NCBI GenBank assembly: GCA_028681335.1
Contig: JAQUIT010000001.1
Location: 62,001-126,000 of the forward strand
DNA: 64,000 nt
Direction of reading: 5' to 3'
Origin: Desulfuromonadaceae bacterium
GTDB lineage: Bacteria; Desulfobacterota; Desulfuromonadia; Geobacterales; Pseudopelobacteraceae
The position numbers were made by a program, and so were the translations under genes. Positions 19,470-28,869 of the stretch are shown here, piece after piece (positions within the stretch are counted from its first letter, which is position 1; every line of letters begins with the position of its first letter). The notes under the pieces were generated by a model. The model was given only the letters and a program-made list of their open reading frames with translations, was not told the origin of the DNA and did no database searches.

Positions 19470-22400
19470 TCACCCCAGAAGAAATTCGAAATCCTCCCGT
19501 GTCAGTCCTGCACCGGTGCTTCCGGCACCATCCTCCAGAATCGCTTTGTAGAGTTTTGTCTTCTGTTCCTTCAGCCCCATCATCTTTTCCTCAATCGTAT
19601 GGCGCATGATCAGGCGCGTGATGGTGACCTGTTCGGTCTGACCGATACGGTGGGCACGGTCGGAGGCCTGATTTTCAACCGCCGGGTTCCACCACGGGTC
19701 CATATGGTACACGTAGGTGGCACGGGTCAGGTTGAGCCCCTTGCCGCCGGCTTTGAGGCTGATCAGGAATACGGACGGTTCTGCAGAATTCTGAAAACTC
19801 TGCACGAGTTGCTTCCGTTTGGGAATCGGGGTTGAACCATCCAGGCGGAGGCAGGTAAACCCTTTCTCGTGCAGTCCCTTTTCGATGATATCAAGGTAAC
19901 CGGTGAACTGGGAGAACACCAGTGCACTGTGCCCTTCGTCACGCAGTTCGGCCAACTGCTCCGTCAGAAACTCCAGCTTTGGCGAGGAATCGCTGGCGCC
20001 GGGTGATGCAAGGGCCGGAGCGAGGCAGATCTGACGCAAGCGGAGGATGGCGGTCAGCGCGATAATGCGCGCCTGCCCCGGAGAGTGACGTGCGTAGGCA
20101 TCCTTGACCTGTCCGCGGACCTCTTCCACGGTGCGCTGGTAAAAGACCCGCTGTTTTGTCGTCAGCTCCAGCGGGATGTCCATCTCTATCTTTGGCGGCA
20201 GCTCGCTGGCGATCAGCTGCTTTGTCCGCCGCAGCACAAAGGGGCGGGTGCGGCCGATCAGCAGTGCCGTGCCTGCTGCACCTTCCCGGCTCAGTTTACG
20301 GCTGAACTCTTCACGTGTGCCGAGTAATCCGGGCAGGCAGAGATCCATGATGGCGAAGTATTCCCCCAGATGGTTCTCCACCGGTGTTCCTGTCAGTGCC
20401 AGGACAAATGCCCCTTTGAGCTTGCGTACGGCATTGGTGGTGGCCGCTTGCAGGTTTTTGACCACCTGGGTTTCATCGAAGATAATGACATCGAAGCGCA
20501 GTTCGGCCAGCAGGTCGCAGTCGCGCTGAATAATACCGTAGCTGGTGATAATTACATCGTGGTTGGCAAATTCGGCGGTACTGCGTCCGGGCCCGCTGTA
20601 GAGCATAACTCGTGCGGTGGGGAGAAAACGGGCAATCTCGGCCTCCCAGTTGAAAAGAAGCGACGGCGGGGCAACCACGAGATGCGGCGTTCCCGGCGCT
20701 GCGGCGGAAGCGAGGTCTCCGGACATGAGCCCTGCCAGCAGCGCTATCCCCTGCACGGTCTTGCCCAGTCCCATGTCATCGGCCAGGCAGGCGCCGAAGC
20801 GATGCTCATAGAGAAAGGCGAGCCAGTGCCAGGCATCGACCTGATAATGGCGCAGGGTTGCGTTAAGCCCCTGGGGAAGCGGCCGGGTCGCTATTGATGA
20901 AAAATTAAGCAGGCTCTCCAGTGTCCGGGCATCGTCCGGCGAGAGTATGACTTTTACCCCGTGACTGCGCAGCTGCAACCAGTCCAGAATCTGCAACCGC
21001 GGTACGCGTACCAGACCCTGATCGCCTTTTTTCTTCTTTTTGTTAAATGGCAGTGCCCCGGCAAACATTGCCAGTACCTGAGAACTGACCTCATCAAGCA
21101 ACATCAATCTGCCGCCCTGGCGCAGTATGCCGCTGCCGTCCATCAGGCCGCGCAGTTCCTCCTCCGTAAGGATCTCTCCGTTGCAGCGGATCTCCGGCTT
21201 TAATTCGAACCAGTCATGGCTGCTGCTGGTCGCGTCGAGAGAAAATTCCCACGTTGCCGCTGCCAGTGGTTCGCTGCCGATGCGGAGCGTAAACCCCTCT
21301 GCCTGCAGGCGTGCCGTCAGTTGTGGCAATTCATCGAGAAGTCTGCTTGTGGCAACCTCCACGTTTACCGTTGCAAAGTCGGCGGCAAAGGACTCCAGAC
21401 CGAACATTTCATACAAGATGCGCATCAAGCGCGCCTGGCTACGGAGATCATCATGCAGAAAGTGCCATCTTCCGGGCGTTGCCGTGATGATCGTCATCTC
21501 CCTGTCCCAGGAGTCGGCCAGATTGGTGAGGAGCAGTTTTCCTTCCCGTTTGATGTCGCGCTTCAAAAAATCCGAGGTGCCGGTAACGGAACGGACAATG
21601 CTGTTGCGGGCGCTGGTCCTGGTTTCGTCCATCAGCACAAAGGCCCCTTCGATCACCGCGCGGACCCGTTTTTTTGCCTTCATCGGTGCCGATAGGGTAG
21701 CGCGCCGCTGCGGATTGAACAGCCAGAAAGCGGAACTGGAAAAGGGGAATGTCTGCTCGTTATAGCTGCTCACCGGCTCAAGGTACGTGGATGTACCGTC
21801 CAGCCCGAGCGGGATGTCGAGCAGGTAGACCTGCGCTTCTGCTTCGGGTGCGGCCACCGGCCTGCCGTTCAGGAGGAAGTGGCAATGGCTGTCAGCTCCC
21901 GTGATGTTTTCCGCAGAGAGGCGGATCGGTACGCTGTTAAAGAGTTCCAGCGGGGCGACAACGGTGTGGCGCAGGGTATGGAGCTCTGCTCTGGGGGCGG
22001 CAGACGGTTCACCACTCTCATCTTCATCCTCATCGCCATACAAATCCTCCTGCGTATCGTCCAGTTCCTCGAGAATGGTCTCCCAGAGTTTCCAGGCGCT
22101 GCAGTTTGCAATCGGGACGATGCCGCCGGCTGTAACATCCAGCAGCAGTTGCCCGTGTACCATGGCTCCGGCCGGGAGTGGCGTGCCGTCAGCCAGCGAG
22201 CGGGAGATGTGGACTTCAGCACCGCGGAGGTCAAAGGTGATCCCGGCGTTGCACGGTTGGTCACCTCTATAGACGAGAGTCGTTTCATGCCCATCCTGGT
22301 CGCGAAAGACGATCGGGTAGGCACCGTCGGTCATCTGAAGGAAGCGCTCGAAATAACGTCGCGAAGATTCATAGAACAAGTTGGTCGCCAGAAATCGTGC

Positions 22401-22547
22401 CAGGCTGGCCGGCAGGCCGCTGGCTGTCCAGCTGAACACCGCCTCGTCGCCACGCTTGATGGCACCGCGAATGCTGTTGCCATAGCCGTTCTGCTCAATC
22501 AGCAGCCGGTATTTGCGCGCTTTTACCTGATTCTGATGCTGTTGCAC
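19470..22547 (-). CDS. SNF2-family DNA helicase/translocase
   Basis: 1025 residues. The C-terminal half is a Swi2/Snf2 ATPase: motif I DDMGLGKTVQG near residue 590, motif II IFDETQVVKN (DETQ rather than the usual DEAQ or DEAH), TGTPVENH in motif III, and the helicase C domain with VFSQFTGYLDIIEKG, ISLKAGGKGLNLT and DPWWNPAVENQASDRAHRIGQ. The N-terminal half (about 1-560) is an unrecognised regulatory region with an acidic patch (DEDEDESGE). Such proteins remodel or translocate on DNA rather than unwind it. On the opposite strand to nifHD and cyd, it splits the nif cluster. No accessory partner gene is adjacent, so its role is unknown. Confidence 0.85.
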   Translation of the reverse strand: MQQHQNQVKARKYRLLIEQNGYGNSIRGAIKRGDEAVFSWTASGLPASLARFLATNLFYESSRRYFERFLQMTDGAYPIVFRDQDGHETTLVYRGDQPCNAGITFDLRGAEVHISRSLADGTPLPAGAMVHGQLLLDVTAGGIVPIANCSAWKLWETILEELDDTQEDLYGDEDEDESGEPSAAPRAELHTLRHTVVAPLELFNSVPIRLSAENITGADSHCHFLLNGRPVAAPEAEAQVYLLDIPLGLDGTSTYLEPVSSYNEQTFPFSSSAFWLFNPQRRATLSAPMKAKKRVRAVIEGAFVLMDETRTSARNSIVRSVTGTSDFLKRDIKREGKLLLTNLADSWDREMTIITATPGRWHFLHDDLRSQARLMRILYEMFGLESFAADFATVNVEVATSRLLDELPQLTARLQAEGFTLRIGSEPLAAATWEFSLDATSSSHDWFELKPEIRCNGEILTEEELRGLMDGSGILRQGGRLMLLDEVSSQVLAMFAGALPFNKKKKKGDQGLVRVPRLQILDWLQLRSHGVKVILSPDDARTLESLLNFSSIATRPLPQGLNATLRHYQVDAWHWLAFLYEHRFGACLADDMGLGKTVQGIALLAGLMSGDLASAAAPGTPHLVVAPPSLLFNWEAEIARFLPTARVMLYSGPGRSTAEFANHDVIITSYGIIQRDCDLLAELRFDVIIFDETQVVKNLQAATTNAVRKLKGAFVLALTGTPVENHLGEYFAIMDLCLPGLLGTREEFSRKLSREGAAGTALLIGRTRPFVLRRTKQLIASELPPKIEMDIPLELTTKQRVFYQRTVEEVRGQVKDAYARHSPGQARIIALTAILRLRQICLAPALASPGASDSSPKLEFLTEQLAELRDEGHSALVFSQFTGYLDIIEKGLHEKGFTCLRLDGSTPIPKRKQLVQSFQNSAEPSVFLISLKAGGKGLNLTRATYVYHMDPWWNPAVENQASDRAHRIGQTEQVTITRLIMRHTIEEKMMGLKEQKTKLYKAILEDGAGSTGAGLTREDFEFLLG

Positions 22548-22782
22548 AGTAAGTACCTTTCTGCATATGCCGCTTATTAAACTACAACTGTACAGGTTTC
22601 ACTTATTAAAAGGCTGCTGTCAACGGCAAAAAAACATTCGCACCACGAGAAATATTTTTTATTCAAGTTTTGCCTGCCGCCTGTCGCTACACGGGATATG
22701 TGTTATTATTTCGTTATCGGTAAGTGCCTTCAGAATAATAACGTATACATATGTGCGGGCAGGTTAATTAAATTTTTTTTTC

Positions 22783-22811
22783 TTGACGCCTGCAAATAAA
22801 AGTCATATTGA
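22783..22811 (+). promoter_or_regulatory. sigma-70 type promoter of the cyd operon
   Basis: TTGACG at 22783-22788, 17 bases, then TATTGA at 22806-22811, about 50 bp before the DUF4492 gene. A good match to the -35/-10 pattern; the cyd operon is therefore probably independent of the nif promoters. Confidence 0.55.
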
Positions 22812-22859
22812 AGTTAGGACAAAAAGGATAAGAGTGGTCTTTAATCCGTTGGAGGCTAG

Positions 22860-23084
22860 ATGACTTCTAAGGCAAAACAGCTGTATCTTTTTTATCAGGA
22901 AGGCTTCCGCTCCATGTTGGTGGGGCGAACACTCTGGAAGATTATTATACTAAAACTGTTCATCATGTTTGCAGTCCTCAAGATTTTCTTCTTTCCAAAC
23001 TATCTCAAAGAAAACTTCACTAACGACGGTGATCGAGCCAGACATGTTCTGGAAAGCCTTACCATCATGCCGCCATCCCACTGA
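22860..23084 (+). CDS. DUF4492-type small membrane protein of the cyd operon
   Basis: 74 residues: LYLFYQEGFRSMLVGRTLWKIIILKLFIMFAVLKIFFFPNYL. The pattern (short amphipathic start, GRTLWKIIILKLFIMF helix, FFPNFL-type turn) is that of DUF4492 proteins, which sit directly in front of cydA in several anaerobes. One transmembrane helix, C-terminus presumably soluble. RBS GGAGG precedes the ATG. The 87-bp gap to cydA is small, so co-transcription is likely. Family function not established; assembly or regulation of cytochrome bd is a reasonable guess. Confidence 0.8.
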   Translation: MTSKAKQLYLFYQEGFRSMLVGRTLWKIIILKLFIMFAVLKIFFFPNYLKENFTNDGDRARHVLESLTIMPPSH

Positions 23085-23171
23085 CGGGCGCGGCTTCAAG
23101 CCGGTTTTGCCGGAAAATTTTAGCATGGCGTCAGTATCCAGCTGTCGCCGGTAACCAAAAAGGAGGGTACT

Positions 23172-24701
23172 TTGGAAGATCAAATTTTGAACACGGTGAA
23201 CTGGGCCAGGGCACAATTCGCCCTGACTGCGATGTATCACTGGATTTTTGTGCCGCTGACGTTGGGGCTGTCATTTCTCATCGCCTTTTTTGAGTCGATC
23301 TACGTCAAGACCGGCAACGAAGAGTGGAAAAAGTTGACCAAATTCTGGATGACCATCTTCGGCATCAACTTCGCAATCGGGGTTGCCACCGGGATCATCA
23401 TGGAATTCCAGTTTGGTACCAACTGGTCCAACTACTCATGGATGGTAGGCGATATTTTTGGCGCGCCGTTGGCTATCGAGGGTATCTTCGCCTTCTTCCT
23501 CGAAGCGACCTTCTTTGCCGTGATGTTTTTCGGCTGGCACAAGGTTACCAAGGGATTTCACCTTTTTTCAACATGGATGGTGGCGATCGGTTCAAACCTC
23601 TCAGCCGTCTGGATCCTGGTGGCAAACGGCTGGATGCAGTATCCCGCCGGTATGGCTTTCAATCCTGACAAGGCCCGTTTTGAAATGCAGAACTTTACGG
23701 ATGTTGCCCTCTCGCCGGTGGCAGTACACAAATTTACCCATACTACCAGTTCCGCCTTCCTGCTCGCGTCTCTCTTTGTGGTCGGAGTCTCAGCACTCTT
23801 CCTGTTGCAGAAGCGGCACCAGAAAATGGCCAAGCGGAGCATGGTGGTTGCTGCGGTTTTCGGCCTCATCGCCTCAATTTTCTGCGCCTTTACCGGAGAT
23901 GAGGCAGCATTCAACGTCGCCCAGCGGCAGCCGATGAAACTGGCCGCCATGGAGGGACTGTATGTTGGTGCGGACAACGCACCACTCATTGCAGCGGGTA
24001 TCATCAACTCCAGAAAAAAAGCGGGTGATGATCAGCCGGCATTCCATCAGGCGGTCAAAATTCCCGGATTACTTTCACTGCTTGCCAATCGCAACGCCAA
24101 CAGTTTTGTTCCCGGCATTGATGATCTGGTTTTCGGCAATGCCGGACGTAATATTGTTGGCGCCGAGCAGCGCATGATTACCGGCAAGCTGGCTGTAGCC
24201 GCTCTTGGCCGCTATAAAGAAGCCAAGGCTAAAGGCGATATGACAGAAGCAACAGCAGCTCTGGCTGTTTTTGACCAGCACAAGGGCGATCTCGGCTACG
24301 GCTATCTGTACAGTGCGGTCCAGGCAGTGCCGCCGGTGGCAACGACCTTCTACAGTTTCCACATAATGGTCGTGCTCGGCACCCTGTTCCCGCTGATCTT
24401 CCTGCTGGTTCTCTACTTCACCTTCAAAGGCACCATAGAATCACAGCGCTGGCTTAACATTGCGTGCTTCGCTTCAATCTTTTTAGGGTATGTGGCACAG
24501 CAGGCCGGCTGGGTTGTGGCCGAGGTGGGGCGTCAGCCCTGGGCAATCCAGGGACTTCTGCCGGTGAACGTGGCAACCACCAATGTTGCCGCAAGTAACG
24601 TGCAGACGACCTTCTTCATCTTCCTGACACTGTTTACGGTGCTGTTGCTGGCGGAGATTCGCATTATGGTGAAGCAAATCAAGATCGGACCGGAGGCATA
24701 A
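23172..24701 (+). CDS. cydA: cytochrome bd ubiquinol oxidase subunit I CydA
   Basis: 509 residues from a TTG start with a strong AGGAGGG site 6 bp upstream. N-terminal ARAQFALTAMYHWIFVPLTLG carries the heme ligand His; another heme His lies in VHKFTHTTSSAFLLA. GRQPWAIQGLLP is the family's conserved quinol-side block. About nine hydrophobic helices. The region around residues 260-365 forms a long periplasmic loop near the quinol site. Reduces O2 to water with high affinity, coupling quinol oxidation to proton motive force; next to nif genes it may provide respiratory protection. Confidence 0.95.
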   Translation: MEDQILNTVNWARAQFALTAMYHWIFVPLTLGLSFLIAFFESIYVKTGNEEWKKLTKFWMTIFGINFAIGVATGIIMEFQFGTNWSNYSWMVGDIFGAPLAIEGIFAFFLEATFFAVMFFGWHKVTKGFHLFSTWMVAIGSNLSAVWILVANGWMQYPAGMAFNPDKARFEMQNFTDVALSPVAVHKFTHTTSSAFLLASLFVVGVSALFLLQKRHQKMAKRSMVVAAVFGLIASIFCAFTGDEAAFNVAQRQPMKLAAMEGLYVGADNAPLIAAGIINSRKKAGDDQPAFHQAVKIPGLLSLLANRNANSFVPGIDDLVFGNAGRNIVGAEQRMITGKLAVAALGRYKEAKAKGDMTEATAALAVFDQHKGDLGYGYLYSAVQAVPPVATTFYSFHIMVVLGTLFPLIFLLVLYFTFKGTIESQRWLNIACFASIFLGYVAQQAGWVVAEVGRQPWAIQGLLPVNVATTNVAASNVQTTFFIFLTLFTVLLLAEIRIMVKQIKIGPEA

Positions 24702-24705
24702 AGAT

Positions 24706-25842
24706 ATGATAGGAAACCTGGATTACTCAACTCTGCAGCAGCTCTGGTGGCTGATATGCTCCGTCGTCGGGTCACTCTTTCTCTTCCTGACCTTTGTACA
24801 GGGTGGACAGACCCTCATCTTCACCACGGCGACAACGGAAGAGGAAAAATCGCTGATAATCAACACCATGGGGCGCAAATGGGAGCTGACCTTTACCACG
24901 CTGGTGCTCTTTGGCGGCGCATTGTTTGCGGCCTTCCCACTCTTTTATGCAACCAGCTTCGGCGGTGCCTACTGGGTCTGGATGCTGATACTGTTCACCT
25001 TTATTCTTCAGGCGGTCAGTTACGAGTATCGCAAGAAGCCGAACAATGCCCTCGGCGCGCGCACCTATGAAATATTCATGTTCATCAACGGCAGCGTGGG
25101 AATACTGTTGATCGGTGCTGCAGTGGGAACCTTCTTCAGCGGTTCGCGCTTCAGCCTTACCATGTACAATTCAGTGGCCTGGGGCACGCCGTTCCACGGA
25201 CTGGAAGCGGCATTGAACCTGTTCAATCTTTCCTTCGGACTGTTTCTGGTGTTCCTCGCCAGAGTTCTCGGCGCCATGTACATCGTCAACCATGTTGACC
25301 ATGAGCCTCTGGTCAAACGGGCCCGCAAGGCTACCCTGATCAATCTCGTCTTGGCCCTCCCGTTTCTGCTGGTCATTCTGATCAGCCTTGTGACGATGGA
25401 TGGCTATGCGGTCGATCCTGCCACCGGTTCAATCTTTATTGAAAAGGGTAAATATCTCCACAATCTGCTTGCGATGCCAGTCGTGCTGGTACTGCTGCTG
25501 GGTGGGCTGGTATCGGTAGTCTACAGCGTTGTTGCCACTGCATTTCTCGGCAAGAACAGCGGCATCTGGTTTGGCGGTGTCGGCACCGTGTTGGTGGGAC
25601 TGGCGATCTTTTCTCTGGCCGGGTATAACAACACCGCCTTTTACCCGTCCATGTCTGATCTGCAATCAAGTCTGACCATATACAACGCTTCCAGCAGTAA
25701 ATACACGCTCACCGTTATGAGCTATGTGGCGATTGCCGTGCCATTTGTTCTTGGGTATATTGCCTATGTGTGGAAGCTGATGGATGCGAAAAAACTGACC
25801 CTGGCCGAGTTGACCAGCGAAGATTCCAACGAGATGTACTAA
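24706..25842 (+). CDS. cydB: cytochrome bd ubiquinol oxidase subunit II CydB
   Basis: 378 residues, eight or more hydrophobic helices. Begins DYSTLQQLWWLICSVVGSLFLFLTFVQGGQTL, which has the CydB TM1 layout, and includes GTPFHGLEAAL and FLARVLGAMYIVNHVDHE. Starts 4 bp after the cydA stop codon. Scaffolds CydA and helps channel oxygen or protons. Followed by a 30-codon gene probably encoding the third small subunit. Confidence 0.94.
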   Translation: MIGNLDYSTLQQLWWLICSVVGSLFLFLTFVQGGQTLIFTTATTEEEKSLIINTMGRKWELTFTTLVLFGGALFAAFPLFYATSFGGAYWVWMLILFTFILQAVSYEYRKKPNNALGARTYEIFMFINGSVGILLIGAAVGTFFSGSRFSLTMYNSVAWGTPFHGLEAALNLFNLSFGLFLVFLARVLGAMYIVNHVDHEPLVKRARKATLINLVLALPFLLVILISLVTMDGYAVDPATGSIFIEKGKYLHNLLAMPVVLVLLLGGLVSVVYSVVATAFLGKNSGIWFGGVGTVLVGLAIFSLAGYNNTAFYPSMSDLQSSLTIYNASSSKYTLTVMSYVAIAVPFVLGYIAYVWKLMDAKKLTLAELTSEDSNEMY

Positions 25843-25863
25843 ACGAAAGAAAGGTAAACGCCC

Positions 25864-25956
25864 ATGAATACAATTTTGCTTGTAAGCTGGTTGCTGGTAA
25901 TTGTTGTCTCGTACCAGGGAGCCGTTCTTATCCTCAAGAAGACAGGGCTGCTCTAA
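25864..25956 (+). CDS. CydX-like 30-residue subunit of cytochrome bd
   Basis: Reading ATG at 25864 to TAA at 25956 gives 30 residues: MNTILLVSWLLVIVVSYQGA followed by VLILKKTGLL. It is a single hydrophobic helix with a positively charged C-terminal end, the size and layout of CydX/CydS/CydY small subunits that stabilise bd oxidases, and it starts 21 bp after cydB with AAAGG upstream. A terminator follows 29 bp on. Sequence similarity cannot be claimed at this length; the position and topology make the call. Confidence 0.65.
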   Translation: MNTILLVSWLLVIVVSYQGAVLILKKTGLL

Positions 25957-25984
25957 GCAGCAGTGCATTACATCACATCACAGG

Positions 25985-26018
25985 CAGGCGTCGGAGCTTA
26001 TCCGGCGCCTGTTTTTTT
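25985..26018 (+). terminator. rho-independent terminator of the cyd operon
   Basis: CAGGCG-T-CGGA, a 5-base loop, TCCG-G-CGCCTG, then seven T. Strong and placed 29 bp after the small cydX-like gene. Confidence 0.9.
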
Positions 26019-26160
26019 GTAGGGGGCGCAGATCAAAACATTAAATTGGATCGCGACCATTGCATAAAAAAACAGCATCGGATCTGTGCAGCGGCATAAA
26101 ACACCGGCCATAATAACTGTAACTACCCGAATATGTGGATATCACAGACGGTAATCGTTT

Positions 26161-26177
26161 TGGGCACACCTCCTGCA
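26161..26177 (+). promoter_or_regulatory. sigma-54 promoter of nifK
   Basis: TGGGCACACCTCCTGCA has GG at 26163-26164, ten bases, GC at 26175-26176. Transcription should begin near 26188, about 100 bp before nifK. Together with the terminators after nifD and after cydB this shows that nifK is transcribed from its own RpoN promoter. Confidence 0.85.
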
Positions 26178-26222
26178 ATAAAGCTGACACAGGCAATTTT
26201 AAATCCCAACGATCAGCACGGC

Positions 26223-26265
26223 AACGGCGCCCCTGGCTTCTTATTTAAGAGTCACGGGCGCCGTT
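26223..26265 (+). promoter_or_regulatory. long stem-loop in the nifK leader
   Basis: AACGGCGCCC (26223-26232) pairs exactly with GGGCGCCGTT (26256-26265), with an inner TCTT/AAGA pairing. It shares GGCGCC and the preceding GGCAA word with the nifH leader hairpin but lacks a T-run. It ends about 14 bp before the ribosome site, so it may act on translation or on antitermination. Confidence 0.75.
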
Positions 26266-26290
26266 AGCATTTATGCAAAGGAGAAATATC

Positions 26291-27760
26291 ATGTCAAACC
26301 TACTGGGACTCGAAGTCAAAAAGATTGTTGAGACCCCGCCGGAAGAGGTGGAGCGGGTCAAAAACTGGATCAACAGCGAAGAGTACAAAGAGAAGAACTT
26401 TGCGCGTCAGGCACTGGTGATCAACCCGGCCCACGCCTGCCAGCCCCTGGGTGCCCAGTTGGCTGCCCACGGCTTCGAAGGTACGCTGCCGTTCGTGCAT
26501 GGTTCACAGGGATGCGCCTCGTACTACCGTTCGACCCTTAACCGTCACTTCCGTGAGCCGGCCCCGGCCGTATCCGATTCAATGACAGAGGACGGTGCCG
26601 TGTTCGGAGGCCAGAACAATCTGCATGAGGGTTTGGAGAACGCCACTGCTCTCTATAAGCCGAAGATGGTTGCGGTCTTTACCTCCTGCATGCCTGAGGT
26701 TATCGGAGACGACCTGACCGCGTTCATCAAAAACGCCAAACAGAAGGCGATGGTCCCTAAGGATATGCCGGTTCCTTATGCAAACACACCGAGCTTCAAC
26801 GGTACCCATATTCATGGTTATGACTCCATGCTCGTTTCCATCCTGCAGACCCTGACCGAAGGGAAGCAGGTTGAAGGGCGCTGCACCGGCAAGCTCAACC
26901 TGATCGCCGGCTGCGACTTTAACACCGGTGACTACCGCGAATACAAGCGCATCCTCAAAGAGTTCGGCGTACCATATACGATGCTTGCCGATATCGGCGA
27001 TACCTTTGATTCACCCTGTGACGGGACGTATAGCATCTATGCCGGCGGTACCAAGCTGGACGATGCCGCCGATTCGATCAACGGCAAGGCTACGATCAGC
27101 CTTGGACCATATGCAACTCCCAAGACCTTTACCTGGATAAAAGACAACTTCTCCGGCAAGCACGTATCAATGTCAATGCCTATGGGTATCGAGAAGACTG
27201 ATGCCTTTATCATGAAAGTTGCCGAGCTGTTCGGTAAGGAGGTCCCGGAATCGTTGAAGAACGAGCGTGGTCGCGCTGTCGATGCAATGACCGACTCACA
27301 GCAGTACATGCACGGCAAGAAGTTTGCCGTTTACGGCGATCCGGACTACCTCACCGGCTATTTGTCTTTCCTGCTGGAGATGGGAGCTATACCACATCAT
27401 GTTCTGTGCAGCCGTGGCAGTAAAAAACTGGAAAAAGAACTGCAGGCACTGCTTGACAGCTCCATGTACGGCAAGGGCTGCAAAATCTATATGAACAAGG
27501 ACCTCTGGCATCTCCGTTCGCTGGTAATGACCGATCCGGTCGATGGGATCATCGGCGATACTCACGGCAAATTTGCTGCTCGTGACGCAGGAGTACCGCT
27601 GTTCCGCTTCGGTTTCCCGATCTTTGACCGTGTCAACAAGCACCGCTACCCGATCATCGGTTATCAGGGCGTGGTCAACATGGTGACCGAGATCTGCAAC
27701 AAGTTTATCGATATCAAGGACGACACGTGTGAGGATCGCTTCTTTGAGATGATGCGATAA
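26291..27760 (+). CDS. nifK: Mo-nitrogenase beta subunit NifK
   Basis: 489 residues from the ATG at 26291, preceded by AAAGGAGAAATATC; an earlier in-frame ATG at 26273 overlaps that site. P-cluster cysteines in NPAHACQPLGAQ (about 50), HGSQGCASYYRS (about 75) and TSCMPEVIGDD (about 133). The N-terminal extension before the core is short, as in other deltaproteobacterial NifK. The C-terminus NKFIDIKDDTCEDRFFEMMR is encoded by 62 bases that recur exactly at 35628-35689. Separated from nifHD by 7 kb but under its own sigma-54 promoter. Confidence 0.96.
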   Translation: MSNLLGLEVKKIVETPPEEVERVKNWINSEEYKEKNFARQALVINPAHACQPLGAQLAAHGFEGTLPFVHGSQGCASYYRSTLNRHFREPAPAVSDSMTEDGAVFGGQNNLHEGLENATALYKPKMVAVFTSCMPEVIGDDLTAFIKNAKQKAMVPKDMPVPYANTPSFNGTHIHGYDSMLVSILQTLTEGKQVEGRCTGKLNLIAGCDFNTGDYREYKRILKEFGVPYTMLADIGDTFDSPCDGTYSIYAGGTKLDDAADSINGKATISLGPYATPKTFTWIKDNFSGKHVSMSMPMGIEKTDAFIMKVAELFGKEVPESLKNERGRAVDAMTDSQQYMHGKKFAVYGDPDYLTGYLSFLLEMGAIPHHVLCSRGSKKLEKELQALLDSSMYGKGCKIYMNKDLWHLRSLVMTDPVDGIIGDTHGKFAARDAGVPLFRFGFPIFDRVNKHRYPIIGYQGVVNMVTEICNKFIDIKDDTCEDRFFEMMR

Positions 27761-27964
27761 CAGTCCAGAAACAGTAAACTTTTAGGCAGAATGTGGTTGG
27801 TGTTGTTTATACGAATTTTTACATTCGAACTCATCACAGTATATACCGCCGACCGGTGTGTTTCTAGTGTACTTACCGGTGTGCTTCGAACTCGCCAGAC
27901 AAAGCTTTAAATTTCGAGTGGTTTGGTATGTCCGGAAGTATAAACTGTACAGTGTTTTTAAAAG

Positions 27965-27990
27965 AAAGGGACTCGAAAGAGTCCCTTTTG
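27965..27990 (+). terminator. rho-independent terminator downstream of nifK
   Basis: AAAGGGACTC, loop GAAA, GAGTCCCTTT then T-rich: a perfect 10-bp stem with a stable GNRA tetraloop. It lies about 205 bp after nifK with no gene between. Confidence 0.85.
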
Positions 27991-28291
27991 TACTTCTGAG
28001 AGACTTCGACATAACATGCTGAAATCACGTAAACAGGCTGACTTAAGTTTCTTTATGAAAAATCGTTCCCGAAGGGGAGTAGGTCGCTACTTAATTTCTG
28101 ATTTATTGCCTGTTGAATTAAACCGCGGATTTATTTAGCCCGCTGCCTCCCATTACCGTTGAAAAATATTGCTGAATTCCTGAGCCCAGAAAAGTCAATT
28201 ACACATTCAGGTTGACAGGAACGGCTGTTTCAGTAAGTATTGAGCGAGTATAAAGTGAGCATATCAAAAGAAACATACTCTGGTCATCATC
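27991..28291. other. 300-bp stretch without a supported gene
   Basis: Lower GC than the nif genes. A minus-strand frame at 27782-28012 spans the terminator and has no ribosome site, so it is not accepted. No clear promoter pair was found for the 28292 gene. Confidence 0.4.
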
Positions 28292-28636
28292 ATGAAAAAG
28301 TATAGGCAATTACATATTCGGAAGCAATCCAGATTGTTTGTCACTTTGGCGGTTTTTGTCATTCTGGCTTTCAACGGTATACTTGTGCCTATATGTACCC
28401 CTCATGAAAATTCAAAAGAACGTAACAGCACTATATCTAAAACCCAAGGAATAACTTCTCACGCACATTTAGCAAAGTACGCACCATTTATTGCCATCAA
28501 TCATAGTTCATATGAACTCAAAGTCCCTGTTACTTTTACTGCAATACGTTTTATTCAGGACTCCCAAAGCGCTATTTCCCTCACCAAATCCAGTTGTTCC
28601 ACCCGCGCACCACCAGCACAACTTCTTCCTGCATAG
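28292..28636 (+). CDS. small predicted exported protein (copy 1 of a paralogous pair)
   Basis: 114 residues: a basic start MKKYRQLHIRKQSRLF, then a hydrophobic segment VTLAVFVILAFNGILVP that looks like a signal anchor, then a polar domain with KYAPFIAINHSSYELKVPVTF and IRFIQDSQSAISLTKSSC, ending STRAPPAQLLPA. No family named with confidence; the RAPP ending recalls small metal-response proteins but this is weak. The paralogue at 30373-30711 has the same layout and strong nucleotide identity across the first 70 bp. The pair brackets an actin-like gene and an Rnk-like gene. Confidence 0.55.
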   Translation: MKKYRQLHIRKQSRLFVTLAVFVILAFNGILVPICTPHENSKERNSTISKTQGITSHAHLAKYAPFIAINHSSYELKVPVTFTAIRFIQDSQSAISLTKSSCSTRAPPAQLLPA

Positions 28637-28869
28637 TTACTCTACTCGGCACTTAACTCACTGATAGCTTTGCGATGTAAGGTGCCTGCTTATCTGTGAT
28701 TATTCTCGCCTGATACTGATCAGCCGTACGGTGAGTAACGTTCTAGTCACTTGTATGGATGCCCGTCGTTGTAACTAATTGCAACCAATTGCACATTTTC
28801 AGAGCACACTTTTTCGATACGTAATTATCAGAAAGTAGTGGGAACTAAAGAGATGGAAGGATCTAAGTA

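Noticed and set aside
27782-28012. 76-codon minus-strand frame after nifK
   Set aside because: It runs through the nifK terminator hairpin and has no ribosome site.
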